From Angiostrongylus vasorum (lineage: Eukaryota; Nematoda; Chromadorea; Rhabditida; Metastrongylidae): a stretch of 64,000 nt of DNA. The stretch lies in assembly GCA_018806985.1 (NCBI GenBank), contig JADANN010000076.1, positions 310,001-374,000 on the forward strand, written 5' to 3'. Below, in pieces: positions 11,181 through 22,200 of the stretch. Both the position numbers and the translations under genes were made by a program. Every line of letters starts with the position of its first letter. The stretch's first letter is position 1. The notes below the pieces were generated by a model. The model was not told the origin of the DNA. It saw only the letters and a list, made by a program, of their open reading frames with translations, and searched no databases.

Positions 11181-11334
11181 TGTACGCATTGTTAGGGAGA
11201 CGCGTTACGCAGATGTTCTAGTAACATTTGGGTGTTCGTGAGGTGAGCTGGAATATGGTTAAGCAACTGGTTAAGTACTTGGCTTAGAAACTATGTTATT
11301 CTATCTAGTAGGTCTAATAATAGGAACACCTAAT

Positions 11335-11580
11335 AAAAAAACGGTGGGTTTTTCGAGCAACTGTTGATCATGTGATTAACATGCAGATTTTCCCTCTTTC
11401 TGTATGTGTTATTGAAGCGTATGGTGCAGTAAATTACGTATCAGTGTACCTTTCCAGGCTCTGAAGAAGGCAATTCTGCCGAAACGTCAGCTTGTGCTGT
11501 ATGTGTTTTTTGTACGGAAGTAAACGAATGCTGTATAACAGCATCGCGATTGCTAACCAAGAAAACGATGGGTTACAATT
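11335..11580 (+). mobile_element. Penelope-like element 3' end abutting gcy exon 3
   Basis: Contains TTTCCAGGCTCTGAAGAAGG, CTGCCGAAACGTCAGC and CGGAAGTAAACGAATGCTG, matching 54060-54290. It runs up to the exon 3 acceptor, so it supplies intron sequence next to the splice site. Confidence 0.68.
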
Positions 11581-11584
11581 TTAG

Positions 11585-11766
11585 AATTGGACGCAGTAGC
11601 AAAGATGGCTACATTCTGGAATGTCCCAGTAGTTGGTTACACGGCATCATCAAACACTTTTGCTGACAAGTCCATCTATAAAACTCTGGCAAGAGTGTCG
11701 CTGAGAACAACCAATTCATTAGCGGAAGCGGTCGCGGCAATTCTCAGTCACTATGGATGGACTAAG
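11585..11766 (+). CDS. Forward gcy exon 3: ligand-binding domain
   Basis: 182 nt between TTTTAG and GTATGT. It encodes [20 protein letters not shown] and ends SHYGWTK, classic for receptor guanylate cyclases. The reverse-copy exon at 63765-63946 has the same length. A Penelope-like 3' end abuts the acceptor directly. Confidence 0.92.
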
Positions 11767-11997
11767 GTATGTCTGAGTTGCAAATTAGTAGATGTCTTAT
11801 GATATGTTCCAATAAAAGTTTAGGAACATAGAATTTTTTAATGCCTCTGGAATTTGTTTGCTGAATTTTGCGGTAATGCCCCCTCTGAGGTGGTATTTTC
11901 ACCAGGCCTATGGGCAATTTATCGTTGAGATATTAATATCATATCAGGAATGTTGGTCGAGTGGTGCGTTTTACTTCTTATAATCTTCTTACTAAAG

Positions 11998-12093
11998 GTT
12001 GGTATTGCCACCAATACTGGGCTGGTTGCTTTCGAAAGGACGCAAGCTTTCGAAGACGCCTTTCACAAGCGAGGCATACAAATAAACAAAAAG
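11998..12093 (+). CDS. Forward gcy exon 4: ligand-binding domain
   Basis: 96 nt, phase 0 at both ends, starting [20 protein letters not shown] and ending INKK before GTCTGC. It matches the reverse exon 61471-61566 in length. Confidence 0.85.
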
Positions 12094-14036
12094 GTCTGCT
12101 TAGTTTGAAATATGAATAGATGAGCGCGCCGAGAGCAAGAATTTGTTAAAAAATCAGGCTTTTTCTTTTTTACAGTCTCCATCTCAGACCGGAAACCCCA
12201 CTTGAGGAAAATCTTCCAGAATTATTCCACGCAAAGTCTTAGTTGCGATAGGAAGCACGAACAGAGACATAGCTCCAAGAACCGAACATATCACTGCAGA
12301 GTTTATTCGTAATGCAGGCCACAAATTGAATGTATTTTTTGCAACCCATATGACATCTCTTATCTAAAAGGAAAAAATTCTAGACCAGTGGAGGACGTCG
12401 TTCACGGTCATCCTTCACAAAAAGGAAGACCCAAGAGTTCTCCGTAACCGTTGGCTTGTTCCACTTGTTGAATACATTGTACAAGCTGTTTAAGACGATT
12501 ATCCTATTGCGCATTTCAGGCATTTGATAAGGCACAACTAGTTGAGCAAGCTGGACCTCAGCATGTATTCTGTAGCACGGACGACACTCATACCCTGTCA
12601 CGGGCTTAAGAAGTCTGTCGGGAGTACCATCTGCTTCATGTATGAAACTTTCATCGACTACGAAAAAAGCGTCTAATTGAAAAGAAAGCGTGGACCAAGG
12701 AGTGGACCAGTCCTACCTAAGAACTCTGTCTGAATGTTTTAGGAATTGCACCAAGAAGACATAGTTTTTCCATAAATCGCTTACCAATCACGTAGGAAAA
12801 GGTATTCAACAAAGCCAAATGACAAAACATAAAAGGGACTAGGCATGGACATACATATGGTTAAAGGTGTTTGCATTGGCACTGCAGTGGACAATAAAGT
12901 CACTCGATTGAGATGACAAACGCAGACATATTGATGGAAATCCCTATCAAATTTTCGTTTTACCTGTAAATCTTCATCTTTTTCAAAAAGTAGCTACGTG
13001 CAGAGACGATGCTAAACGAGCTCAACGAAGCGGGAAAAAGTTTTGACTGCGCATAGTTTGGACGACGACCCATATCATAAGGATCCCATAGTAATAAGGC
13101 GCAAAAAATCGAACTGAATAACTCTCCAATTACAGAAAAAAAATCGTACGTCCACATCTGACGTTCAATGAACATGAAGAACAACATGAAAAAGAATTAG
13201 ACAGAAGAAGGAGAGTAGCACGCACTGCACTCGGATTACTCAAGGAAGCCACCGGCCAATTAGCAGAGTGAAAACTAGTGCTTATCTTCTCGATTCAACA
13301 GTTCTCCTAGGACTGTGTTATGCAACAGAAACTTGTTCTGATGCTTGAGCCACGTTAAGAACTTTGCGCATCACTTACAGAACGATTGAACGGTGTCATT
13401 TGAAATTTAACCGGCGCTCACAATGCCAACGCTGAATGCGCGGCTCAGATCTTCGAAATCTGTCCCACCTTCGTGATCGAGGAGAATATACATGAATACC
13501 AAAACACAGGTGGGCCGTTCATATAATGATGAACACGGATAACAGATTCACGAAAAGAACATAGGAATTAACTTCAAGCGAACGTAAGCGTCTTTTTGGA
13601 AGACCATCGAAACGAGGTAAGGAAGTGTTAATTGCTAACGAAAACCATCTGCGTAAACAGTTGGAAAGGATTTTGGGGATTTGGAAAGGGTCTCGCAGAC
13701 TCCATGTTGCACGTATCAGACAGTACCTTTGTTGACGATTGCGTGAGAGAAAAACGAGTGAATATTGTGCCATGGCCTGCATTATCAGTGAAGAAGGGCT
13801 ATCAAGGTATCCAAGTAATTAAGTATTAGGGTCCTACCTGTAAGTCGTGATGAGAAGAAACCTTTCATACTGAGCACAAAAGTTTAGTTTCTACATATTG
13901 CCAAATCTGACTACCTTGTCGACCAAGTTCAGGTTTTCGTGTGATAGACCTCAATCAGCCTGCAATTTTCTTGTTTTTTAAGACTATAGTAGTTTCGTAA
14001 CATGTTAGCAATCATGGGCTGATCATAACTTTGCAG
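12094..14036. other. Forward gcy intron 4, no feature recognised
   Basis: About 1.9 kb without a recognised exon or repeat. Short ORFs at 12380-12601, 13519-13782 and 13632-13829 have no family I can name. Confidence 0.4.
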
Positions 14037-14115
14037 GTGATGTTTGATGAGAGTTCGGTCACGAAGTCGATGATGCAGAGGGACTTGCTGAGCGAGTTAG
14101 CAAACCATGCTCGAA
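14037..14115 (+). CDS. Forward gcy exon 5: ligand-binding domain
   Basis: 79 nt after TTTGCAG, encoding VMFDESSVTKSMMQRDLLSE and ELANHAR, ending CGAA|GTTTCT. The reverse exon 61053-61131 is also 79 nt and uses the same donor position. Confidence 0.85.
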
Positions 14116-14187
14116 GTTTCTTTCATTCCCTCAGTCAACGTTCTCGCGTGTATGACTCTTCTTTTAAATTTTTTCTTTTATTTTCAG

Positions 14188-14300
14188 TTATCATATGCAT
14201 TTTCTCATCGACTCGTGAAATGTCGAAAGAGTTTATGAAGGCGATATACAATGCTGAAATGAACAACCATGATTACGCGTACATTATTCCGTGGCTACAG
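14188..14300 (+). CDS. Forward gcy exon 6: ligand-binding domain
   Basis: 113 nt after TTTTCAG. It encodes [20 protein letters not shown] and ends YIIPWLQ before GTGATG, a hallmark gcy segment. The reverse homolog (60861-60974) is 1 nt longer because of an extra T in a T run. Confidence 0.9.
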
Positions 14301-15018
14301 GTGATGTTCAGCTTAGATTGATTTTTCAATTTTAAAGGAAAAAAACATTTTGTAGCTGATGGTGTTAAGTAAAATGAGGACCACTAGAATTTTTCAGATT
14401 ACTGTTGACAACATGTATGTTTTCTTACGTCAGCACGATAAAGTTCTGATTTTGTGCAGCCAAAAGTTTTATTTTCCAAGTTCAACAAGCGAGGTTCTTT
14501 CCTTCAAGGCACCATCGTGTACCTCATTCATAGTCAGCACTGGAGTCTGTGCGCTGCGTTAAGATTGAAGTTAAGAAAAATAGCTTTGTCATGCTAGTTT
14601 TTGGTAAAACTGTTGTTTCAGAAAAAATTGTAAAGGGCCTTTCAAGAGAGATAGAACTAAATCTTCTCAAAGCGACATAGTGACATGTGTTAAAACGCTG
14701 GCAACTAATGTTCCTTGCTTTAATATAAAAAAAGTGTAATAACGGATATAAAATACAAAGGAATGTACTAGTGCTATAACATTGTCGTGGCAAGAACAAT
14801 CTAGCTCTAAACACTATTATCGTTTAAAATAAACCTTCATTCTAAATGTTTTTCCGTAGTTATAGGGTGGCACACGTGCTTAAGAACTAATGTACATGAA
14901 CATGTCTCTAAATAGTTGCGTTGACACCCTAGAGTAGAATAACAAAGTGACTTTTGTTTTTCTATCCACGAATACCACAAGAATGAGCCTAGCATGTAAC
15001 AAAAGTTCTATCTTCAAG

Positions 15019-15105
15019 ACGGAGAACAAAGATGCATCACCATGGATGGGAGACGATGGCCAGACTCAGCAAAACATCAAGGATCACTACGCGAACTCGT
15101 TTATC
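15019..15105 (+). CDS. Forward gcy exon 7: ligand-binding domain
   Basis: 87 nt, phase 0 on both sides, encoding [20 protein letters not shown] and KDHYANSFI. The donor is GTCAGT, where the reverse copy (58434-58520) has GTAAGT. Both copies use a weak ..AAG acceptor. Confidence 0.85.
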
Positions 15106-16073
15106 GTCAGTTTTTGCATATTTACTTCATTTTATTTAGGACACAGTTAACAGCTAAAGGTTAGACGTCATCTGGAATACACATAGGTCCAAACCACCAC
15201 CCTGCGCTGAGTTCGTAATCTATCTAGAAAATTGACCACTTGATGCATCGGCGAACCTTGGCATGTCATTGTCGAGTTAACCATGCATTCAATCGCCTCG
15301 TCAGTCGAATGCACGGCGCGTCTCAAAAGAATTGATTACAACCGAACTAGCTATCTTTCATCTTCACTTCCACTGTATCACAGAAGTGTTGGAATGGAGT
15401 GAGCACTTGTGGTAGTGAGGACGAGTTAACGTCATATTTATCGATAATTATCGTAAAGTGGAGAGGTAACCGTATTTCCAGCCCTTGCGAGCATGCCGTT
15501 CTTCCGGCTATAGAACATAATTTTTTGATAATCAGATGAATTACATGGTTCACCATGTAAATACATTAATGTCAGCATATGGAAAGGTTTGGGAGTTTAT
15601 GCTGAATTTATTTCACGATTTTCTACACCCGCCCTTTTCCACGATCCAATGACTCATTACAGCTACTAAGATTGAAATTTAGGTTAGAAGTGCTTAGAGA
15701 AACTACCGGCTAAAGTACTTTGCTCGATAAGAGAGTTTTGCATATTTCTAAGCGAGGAACAAAGTTTTTTCCTGATCATCACCCACCACGAAATCCGAGT
15801 TGGACGAGCTAGCGGATGAATACAAAAAATGTAAGGAAGGTTTGGAGGTCATACCGGAAACAATGTCCTACTACAAATGACTCCTCTAGAGGACAAGTAT
15901 TCGAAATTGTGTTAATGAAGGGACATCTGTTTTCTTGTCGCAATATTTTACTTGTAAATTTTGTTCCACTGCCTGAACATTAGCGAAATAAGAAGGAATA
16001 TCAGATCAGATGGGTGACACCTTCCTGTTTCTCCTCTACTGAACAATTTTAACTGAGCTTTGGTTCTTTTCAT

Positions 16074-16166
16074 ATCGACGATGCGAATGGCTTCGATGAC
16101 ACGCTTGTGACGCCGCTTCGTGAACAAATCGAAGCGAATGGAATGTCCATGGAAGACTTAGACATA
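16074..16166 (+). CDS. Forward gcy exon 8: ligand-binding domain, no AG acceptor
   Basis: 93 nt that keep the frame between exons 7 and 9: [20 protein letters not shown] then ANGMSMEDLDI, ending before GTACGT. The sequence before it is TTCTTTTCAT rather than ..CAG. The reverse copy (57949-58041) has the same 93 nt length and the same CAT. The start is set by homology and phase, not by a normal acceptor. Confidence 0.65.
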
Positions 16167-16354
16167 GTACGTATTCATCGCATTTTCTTGTCATGCTTGA
16201 GTTAGGCTACACTTCGACCACAATAATAACGTGATGGTTACGATCTAGGGACGATGAGTTGCTGAAATCGATCGGAAGAGGTGTACATATTTTGCGAAAA
16301 GGGTGCTCAGCTTTACCTATTTTTCTCTCTGATGACTAAGTGAAGCATTTCCAG

Positions 16355-16502
16355 AACAACACTTATGGATACACTAATTTGTATGACGCACTACAATTGT
16401 ACGCCATTGCCGTTCGTAACTCGATAAACATCACCAAGAACTTCACAGTCTACGAAGATGGACGTTTCGTGTGGAATCAAATGCGACGTCTAACATTTCC
16501 TG
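16355..16502 (+). CDS. Forward gcy exon 9: ligand-binding domain
   Basis: 148 nt after CATTTCCAG, encoding NNTYGYTNLYDALQLYAIAV, several N-linked glycosylation sequons, then [13 protein letters not shown], ending CCTG|GTATCG. Same length as reverse exon 57536-57683. Confidence 0.92.
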
Positions 16503-16808
16503 GTATCGCAAAACGATCCTTCCGTTCACATAGCCTTAGAAATGCCTATGTCGCATCATTATTCATGGCTATTGGAACAATGGAAAATAATACAGTTACC
16601 TTATACTGTAGTGTAGATAAAATAGAGTGCAGGCTATCACGCCGGAAACTTCCATGGTGAGCAGGTGAACCGAATTGCTCCTATTTATTTTGCACTATCG
16701 ATCATCCTTAATTAAGACTTCTTCTGAAGTTTGCCCTTGTTTTAAATCCTTATCACCTTTGCAGACAATGAATGTGACATAAATATTAAGGCCTTGCCTC
16801 AGTCGCAG

Positions 16809-16868
16809 GATTGAGTTCAGGAACGGTAATGATGGACGATCTTGCAGAACGGGCACCTACATATGCAG
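16809..16868 (+). CDS. Forward gcy exon 10: ligand-binding domain
   Basis: 60 nt after GTCGCAG, reading [19 protein letters not shown], ending GCAG|GTGAAA. Same length as reverse exon 56422-56481. A diverged second copy of the exon lies about 90 bp downstream. Confidence 0.88.
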
Positions 16869-16944
16869 GTGAAAAAAATGCTTTGATAGTAGCATGCAAT
16901 AAATCAGCTGACTTCACTGAAGGCATTACTCGCAAAGTAACTTG

Positions 16945-17070
16945 TTTTCGGTCAGCTAATTGTGAGTTCAGGAACGGTAGTGATGGACTATCTTGCAGAG
17001 CGAGCACCTGTATATGCAGGTACAGAAAACAGTGTGAACATGTATGCTCTGAAAGTAGTATGCAATTAAT
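16945..17070 (+). repeat. Tandem duplicate of exon 10 and its flanks, acceptor lost
   Basis: Repeats the exon 10 region: GAGTTCAGGAACGGTAGTGA and a TATGCAG|GTACAG donor are recognisable, reading [18 protein letters not shown]. The acceptor (GTCGCAG in copy one) has become CTAATTG, so it cannot be spliced like copy one. Downstream of the donor it resembles the reverse gene more than copy one does. Probably a decayed alternative exon. Confidence 0.7.
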
Positions 17071-17286
17071 CTACTGTTCTCAATAGAAGCCAGTAATCCC
17101 AAGCTAGACTATTTGACATAAACTGGAAAGAGTTGCTCTCCAAGTTTTTCGAAAGAAGATTCTTAGAATCTTAACAAGAAATCGGTGTCGTGTTGAAAGT
17201 CGAGGGAAAAAAAGAGAATTTTTAAAGTGGCTGTTGTGACTGGCGCATGGGACGACGTTTATTTTTGTCCCCGTACCCACACGATT

Positions 17287-17575
17287 AGGTGCGTGTGGCG
17301 CAGTGGTCGGAGGTGCCCTGCAACACACACGTGAAGTCGATCCTAGCGAGCATGGCTAACCAAGCCTTCCATCCTTCCGGGATCGGCAAATTGGTACCAG
17401 ACTTGTCTGGGAGCATAGCAGCACTGGCTCGATACATCGGCAGGCCACCGCGAGTCACTGTAAAGGCTTGATATGCATTAAATCACCTCCAACGATACTT
17501 AATGAAGTTGGATGCTTGGCGCATGCCTCAGGGGATTGATCAACGCCGAGAACTTTATCTTTTATCCTTTATATC
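17287..17575 (+). repeat. tRNA-derived SINE, family A, full length
   Basis: GCGTGTGGCGCAGTGGTCGG (A box), GAAGTCGATCCTAGCG (B box), CAAGCCTTCCATCCTTCCGG, TCACTGTAAAGGCTTG and tail CTTTATCTTTTATCCTTTAT. It lies in gcy intron 10. Confidence 0.78.
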
Positions 17576-17862
17576 CACACGATGCTTTTCCGAAAACAGA
17601 TGACAATTTGTCAACAACTAGAGGATTTGAAAAGGTTGAGAACTTAGTAGAATTATTGATGAGATCTTGCTTCATCGCTCTGGAGATACGAAATGTTTGT
17701 ATACTACTATGTCTCATGTGCTTCTATAATTTACCATAAGTTTTCATTGCTTACAGTTCCTGGAAGTGTTTAGCAACTGTTGACTTTCTTTTTTCTAGTC
17801 TTAAGGGTTGAACTGCTGTTTTAGAAAGAGCGGAGAACACAAACTGCTGAGGTTTGTTATAG

Positions 17863-17972
17863 TTTTCTACGTGCCGCCTAACAGCGATACAGTAAGGAAA
17901 GTCAACGAGATCGAGCCGAAGTTGATCGAAAAATGTGACGGTTTGAAAACAAAAACGGGCTGCGTCGATTTG
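17863..17972 (+). CDS. Forward gcy exon 11: membrane-proximal ectodomain
   Basis: 110 nt after TTTGTTATAG, encoding [20 protein letters not shown] and [14 protein letters not shown], ending before GTAAGC. The start was chosen because it alone fits the phase and leaves APTYA-VFYVPP continuous. The reverse homolog 53126-53236 is 111 nt (one extra A). Confidence 0.82.
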
Positions 17973-18091
17973 GTAAGCAAGATCGAGTGCAATTATGAGA
18001 ACTTAGTTTGAGATAAGTGTTTACGTCGTACCGGAAAATGTTTACGAAGTAGCAGTTTTCTACGATTTCCAACCTTATTGTCGTGGTTAAG

Positions 18092-18270
18092 AAAATCACG
18101 GAATTGGTAACCGGGTTTTGGCCGTCTCCTGATGGTGCGCTGCCTAAAGATGAACCTTCACGTGGGTTTCGCAACGAACGTTGCGACTATACAATGATAA
18201 TCATTGCCGGCGCCATGTTCCTCCTATTGTTGTTCATCATCATAGGGGTATTCGTCACTGTCAGAATATG
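18092..18270 (+). CDS. Forward gcy exon 12: membrane-proximal region and transmembrane helix
   Basis: 179 nt. It encodes [14 protein letters not shown], then [10 protein letters not shown] and a hydrophobic helix (AGAMFLLLLFIIIGVFVTV). The residue before GFRNERC is Arg (CGT at 18161-18163), where the reverse copy has Cys. Same length as reverse exon 52828-53006. Confidence 0.9.
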
Positions 18271-18387
18271 GTACGTTCTGCCCATCTTTAATAAATGGTG
18301 TATAATTTGATACTCATTCGATATCGTCGCCTTCTATGATGAAGAGCCTTTTTTTTCTGCCCAACAATGATTGCTTTTGCATTTCAG

Positions 18388-18472
18388 CGAGAATCGCGCT
18401 CTAGCGAAAATGCCGTGGAGGATTTATCGCGATGATTTTAGGGTAGTTAACGAGGATGAAGTGCGTTCGATG
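18388..18472 (+). CDS. Forward gcy exon 13: juxtamembrane segment
   Basis: 85 nt after GCATTTCAG, encoding [20 protein letters not shown] then NEDEVRSM, ending ATG|GTAAGA. Cytosolic segment just after the helix; same length as reverse exon 52629-52713. The next intron is about 6 kb and full of repeats. Confidence 0.92.
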
Positions 18473-19271
18473 GTAAGAGATGTTGATGAATTTAGTTTAA
18501 AACGGTCTACTTGAACCTTTTTTTTGAAGATACAATATTCCAGTTTTCACTTAAAAAATAGGGTATCATTTCTTTGCTCGCGTTTCTTTCTTTTGAAATT
18601 GACAATATATAAGAATATTCCGATGACCCCGAGTCAGTTCAGTTTCTACCCTACTGTCGGTCGTGTGTACTTGAGTCAATAGATTGCCCGTTATCGCTAG
18701 TAATGCGAATCCCAGCACATTTTCCATTCGTCGCTTTGCCTCGCGAGCGTCCTAGTTTGCTTCATGTGTGGTGTCTATTGAAATTCTCATAATGGAATAT
18801 TTGTGAAGTGATTGCAACTGTGAGCACATGTATTTAATTTCGAATACAAACACGTCGCGCTATCGTGCATGTACTCGTTAGGAAGAATATTTCCATGCTC
18901 TTACAGCCCAGCCCTTTTCCCTTTGTTCACCTGTCATCTCTTTTTTTTGAGCGGCCCATTTGTGTTTTGCTATCATTATGTATCTCCTGGATTTCGAAAA
19001 TGGTATATAATATGAAAATTCGAACTGCGCGTTCCGGCTGGAAAAAGTGTGTGCCGGTTATATTTTAGGCGATATTTCTTCAAGCGTGGAATCTGTGGGT
19101 GGTGCGCGGCATTTCTGAGGTTGTTGAACTGTTAACCCACCTCCCCTGTCGCTGTGAAGATAGTTTAGTAGTAAAGTCTAGTGACTTTATTATCCACTTC
19201 AACGTTGGAGTAAAAAGAATCGGCGAGGTGCGAGATCATGTAGTCTTGCTCTACTTTGTTTGCTGCAAGGA
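18473..19271. other. Forward gcy intron 13, first part
   Basis: No exon or repeat recognised; several T-rich tracts. Confidence 0.35.
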
Positions 19272-19556
19272 TAAAAGGATAGAGGATAAGCTCTCGGCGT
19301 TGACGAATCCCCTGAGGAATCCGCTATGCACTCGACTTCATTAAGCATCATTGGAGGTGAATGAATGCACATATAACCCTTACAATGACTCACGGTGGCC
19401 TACCGATGTATAGAGCCAGTGCTGCTACTCTCCCAGATAAGTCTGGTATCAATTCGCCGATCCCGGAGGAATGGAAGGCTTGGTGAGCTACATGCTCGGG
19501 GATGCATCCCGTATGTCTATTGCAGGGCCCCCTGCGACCACTGCGCCACGCGAGCC
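19272..19556 (-). repeat. tRNA-derived SINE, family A
   Basis: GGATAAAAGGATAGAGGATAAGC tail, TCATTAAGCATCATTGG, ATGACTCACGGTGGCC and the box end (CCACTGCGCCACGCGAGCC on +). Confidence 0.72.
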
Positions 19557-20429
19557 ACTCAGTAGGGATAGCAGAAGGAAAAGCTTCGTTTTCGTATTAC
19601 AATTGCCGTAGTTTGAGCCCTTGTGTGAAACTATTCCTTGGTTACATTCGACAGAGGTTAGGACGAGGGTGGATGATATTTCCACAAGAGTTCTTTGACC
19701 TCCATTATGCTTTGAAATTCACCTACGATGCAGAATTCCAGTCGGAATTTTGCTTGCTCAACTGGATGTGCTTCATCTAAAATTCTTGATTAACCGGACA
19801 GGATAATCTCGAAGAACTTGTGGAGGAAGCTCAATAGCCAAATCGGACGGCTGCCATGAACGTTCCATTGACCACCATTATCGGCAGGACAAACGTACGC
19901 GAGAACATCGATTGGTCTAGAATTCCTTCGTTATGAATGTAAGATCTTATTTGGGTTGCAAAAAGTCACCTATTTTGTTTCGTTTCCTCTTGAGAGTCGA
20001 TGGGAAGAACTCATTTTTTACTCTTGGCAGAACCCAATCTTAGCGTCCCATATCCACTGGCAACCTTTCTTCGTTGAGAAATGGGATTCCGTGGAAAAGG
20101 CGCAACCAACTTTTCCGCTTTGTCATATTCTTTCATTCAAATCTCCCTAACAGAGGGATCTCTCGCCTGACAGCCAGAAGGCGACTTGGAACGTCTTCAG
20201 GTAGCAGATAGGTGTTTAATCGCTGGCCAAAGGAACCTTTTGCTTTGCTGAGACGCAGCTGGATCCAGAGGATGGGCTCCATGCTTCTGCTGCACCAATA
20301 TGGCACATGACCCTTGTGTTTACGAGAACGTACTAAGGCATGCGTAGGTGAGTGTGTTCTCGTTTGTGCGGTTCGCATTATACGACTCAATTTGGCCAAA
20401 ATCCTGCAGTCAAGCAACACAAAAATAAA
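19557..20429. other. Unrecognised DNA in gcy intron 13
   Basis: Possibly the 5' region of the RTE remnant that follows, from about 20160; nothing firm. Confidence 0.3.
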
Positions 20430-21565
20430 TGGCGGCCGGGTTAGGAGTCCCCCTCAAACAACTAGGCTCTCATGTCTACTCTAGGAGAAACTGGAATGAT
20501 ACTGTTGAGTATACCAATCCCAAATGTTTAGAGCCCAGCAAGCTTTCCATGGTTATCGAACGCTAATCACAGTAAAATAAGTGGGTCTCTTCCCTTGACG
20601 CCGAAGGATCCCCCGATACGGCAGCGTTGGGAAGAATAAGTTCGCAGAGACTGTCAAAATCTCCGGGCCATTCTAGGCTGCATAAGTCATGAATTACTAA
20701 GGTCACGATCTTTGCCTACAATGCACGCACACCTGCAGCTAAGTACTCGATAGAAGACTTGATCATGCACGCAAGAAGAATAAAAATATGGCGTCATCGG
20801 ACTGGCGGAGACAAGACGACGCCACCCATTCAACTCCGTCTATGCCACCGGAGGAGACTAACACAGCTTTTCCTTCGAACATGCGACAGTAGAGTAGTCG
20901 GCGGCGTCGGCATTCTCGTCATCACGAGTTTGTCCAAGAACATCGATTCATTCGAACAACTAACAACCCGAATCGGACGTTTACGATTAAAAGGAAATGG
21001 ATCAATACCGGCTTTGACAATCTTCGTCGTTTAGGCACTGACATCAAACTGTGACGAAGAAGAAGTCGAAGCGTTCTATATGGACTTGGAGAAGTTCTAC
21101 AGAGAAGACCATATATTCTTCAAGGTCATCATTGGAGCTTTTAGCACCAAGGTTGGTCTCAGAAGAACGCCTAAAGACCGTCACATTAGGATCCATGGGT
21201 TAAAATGGAACGAGCAAAGAGAGAGGCTGTGCAACTTTACCATGACGACCAAGACCATCCAGGTTTCCAGAAGCCCGCCCTCAATGATGGACGTGGGAGT
21301 CTCCCAGTGGACAGTGCTATAACGAAATAGACCACATAGCAAAGCGAAGGTTTTTGCCTTACCAATGTCGCTGTTGTCCCAAAATTCAACACAGGATCAG
21401 ACCATTGCCTCCTTCTCGCAAGATTTCGTTTCTACCGGAAAGGAAAGAAAGTCGCCAAATTCAAAAATCAATGTCCCAAAACCACCATAAACTGGGACGT
21501 GTCGATGCGCTGACGTGTCAAAAGCACAACAAAAAGACCCCGAAAGGTAGAGAAAACTCTGGAAG
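20430..21565 (+). mobile_element. RTE-like LINE, endonuclease remnant
   Basis: Broken frames give [74 protein letters not shown] and [19 protein letters not shown]: the apurinic-type endonuclease of nematode RTE LINEs in the right order. GDFNAK has become GAFSTK and stops intervene (about 21033), so it is dead. The 5' limit is approximate. Confidence 0.75.
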
Positions 21566-21804
21566 GAAGATGTGGTGTTTGTGGGTTCCTACAGCCAGCA
21601 GGACTCACTGAGCTAACCTTGCAAGGGACAGGGAGAAATGAAAAGTTTACCTGCTCTCGGTCGAGTCACTCGGTGATGAGCAGGACGACAAGTGGCAGAG
21701 GTAATCATATACCATGTCCTTTCCTCTTTGTTCGGTGACGAAAACTCTTTTCCAAAGGTTGCGAACATTTGTGCTAAAGTTCTACATTTTTCTTGCACAC
21801 TCAG

Positions 21805-22200
21805 TGGTATTTAGATACTTGGATGGCCTATCTTCACTGGTTGTACGGTCTCCAGCATAATTTCCACTATTTCGGGATCTTGCTGGTTTTTCCACTGTGG
21901 TTCTCTGGAGTCGGGAGGTCAACCAGGCCAAAGTCTGTCTCAGCTCTTCAGCATCCCAGGCAGTCGTCGCGCTTATTGATCACAAGGGAGATTTGCCACC
22001 GCGCGACTAGTTTGATTTCAGGACGGTGGTGGATCTTGGTATTGGTTTACTCTTAGCTGGTTTTCCTGATAAAAGCGCCGGACTCCTTCTCAGCTTGGGA
22101 GACCCTGCTGGGGTCCAGTCCCCCCTCTGCGCATTGCAGCCCGACACCCAGGACAACCTCCCAGCCACGATGACGTCGTGAACTGTTGGGAGGACTTAAT
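21805..22200 (-). mobile_element. 390-bp retroposon, family D
   Basis: Tail end GATACTTGGATGGCC on the left, CCAGCATAATTTCC, GCTTATTGATCACAAGGGAG, CTTCTCAGCTTGGGAGACCC and CAGCCACGATGACG..GTTGGGAGGAC on the right. Confidence 0.75.

Noticed and set aside
16058..16073. Upstream AG (AACTGAG) as acceptor for exon 8
   Set aside because: It puts the exon out of phase with exon 7, lacks a pyrimidine tract and is absent from the reverse copy.
17287..17360. tRNA gene because of A and B box sequences
   Set aside because: No acceptor stem or cloverleaf, and the sequence repeats with a common body and tail: a SINE.
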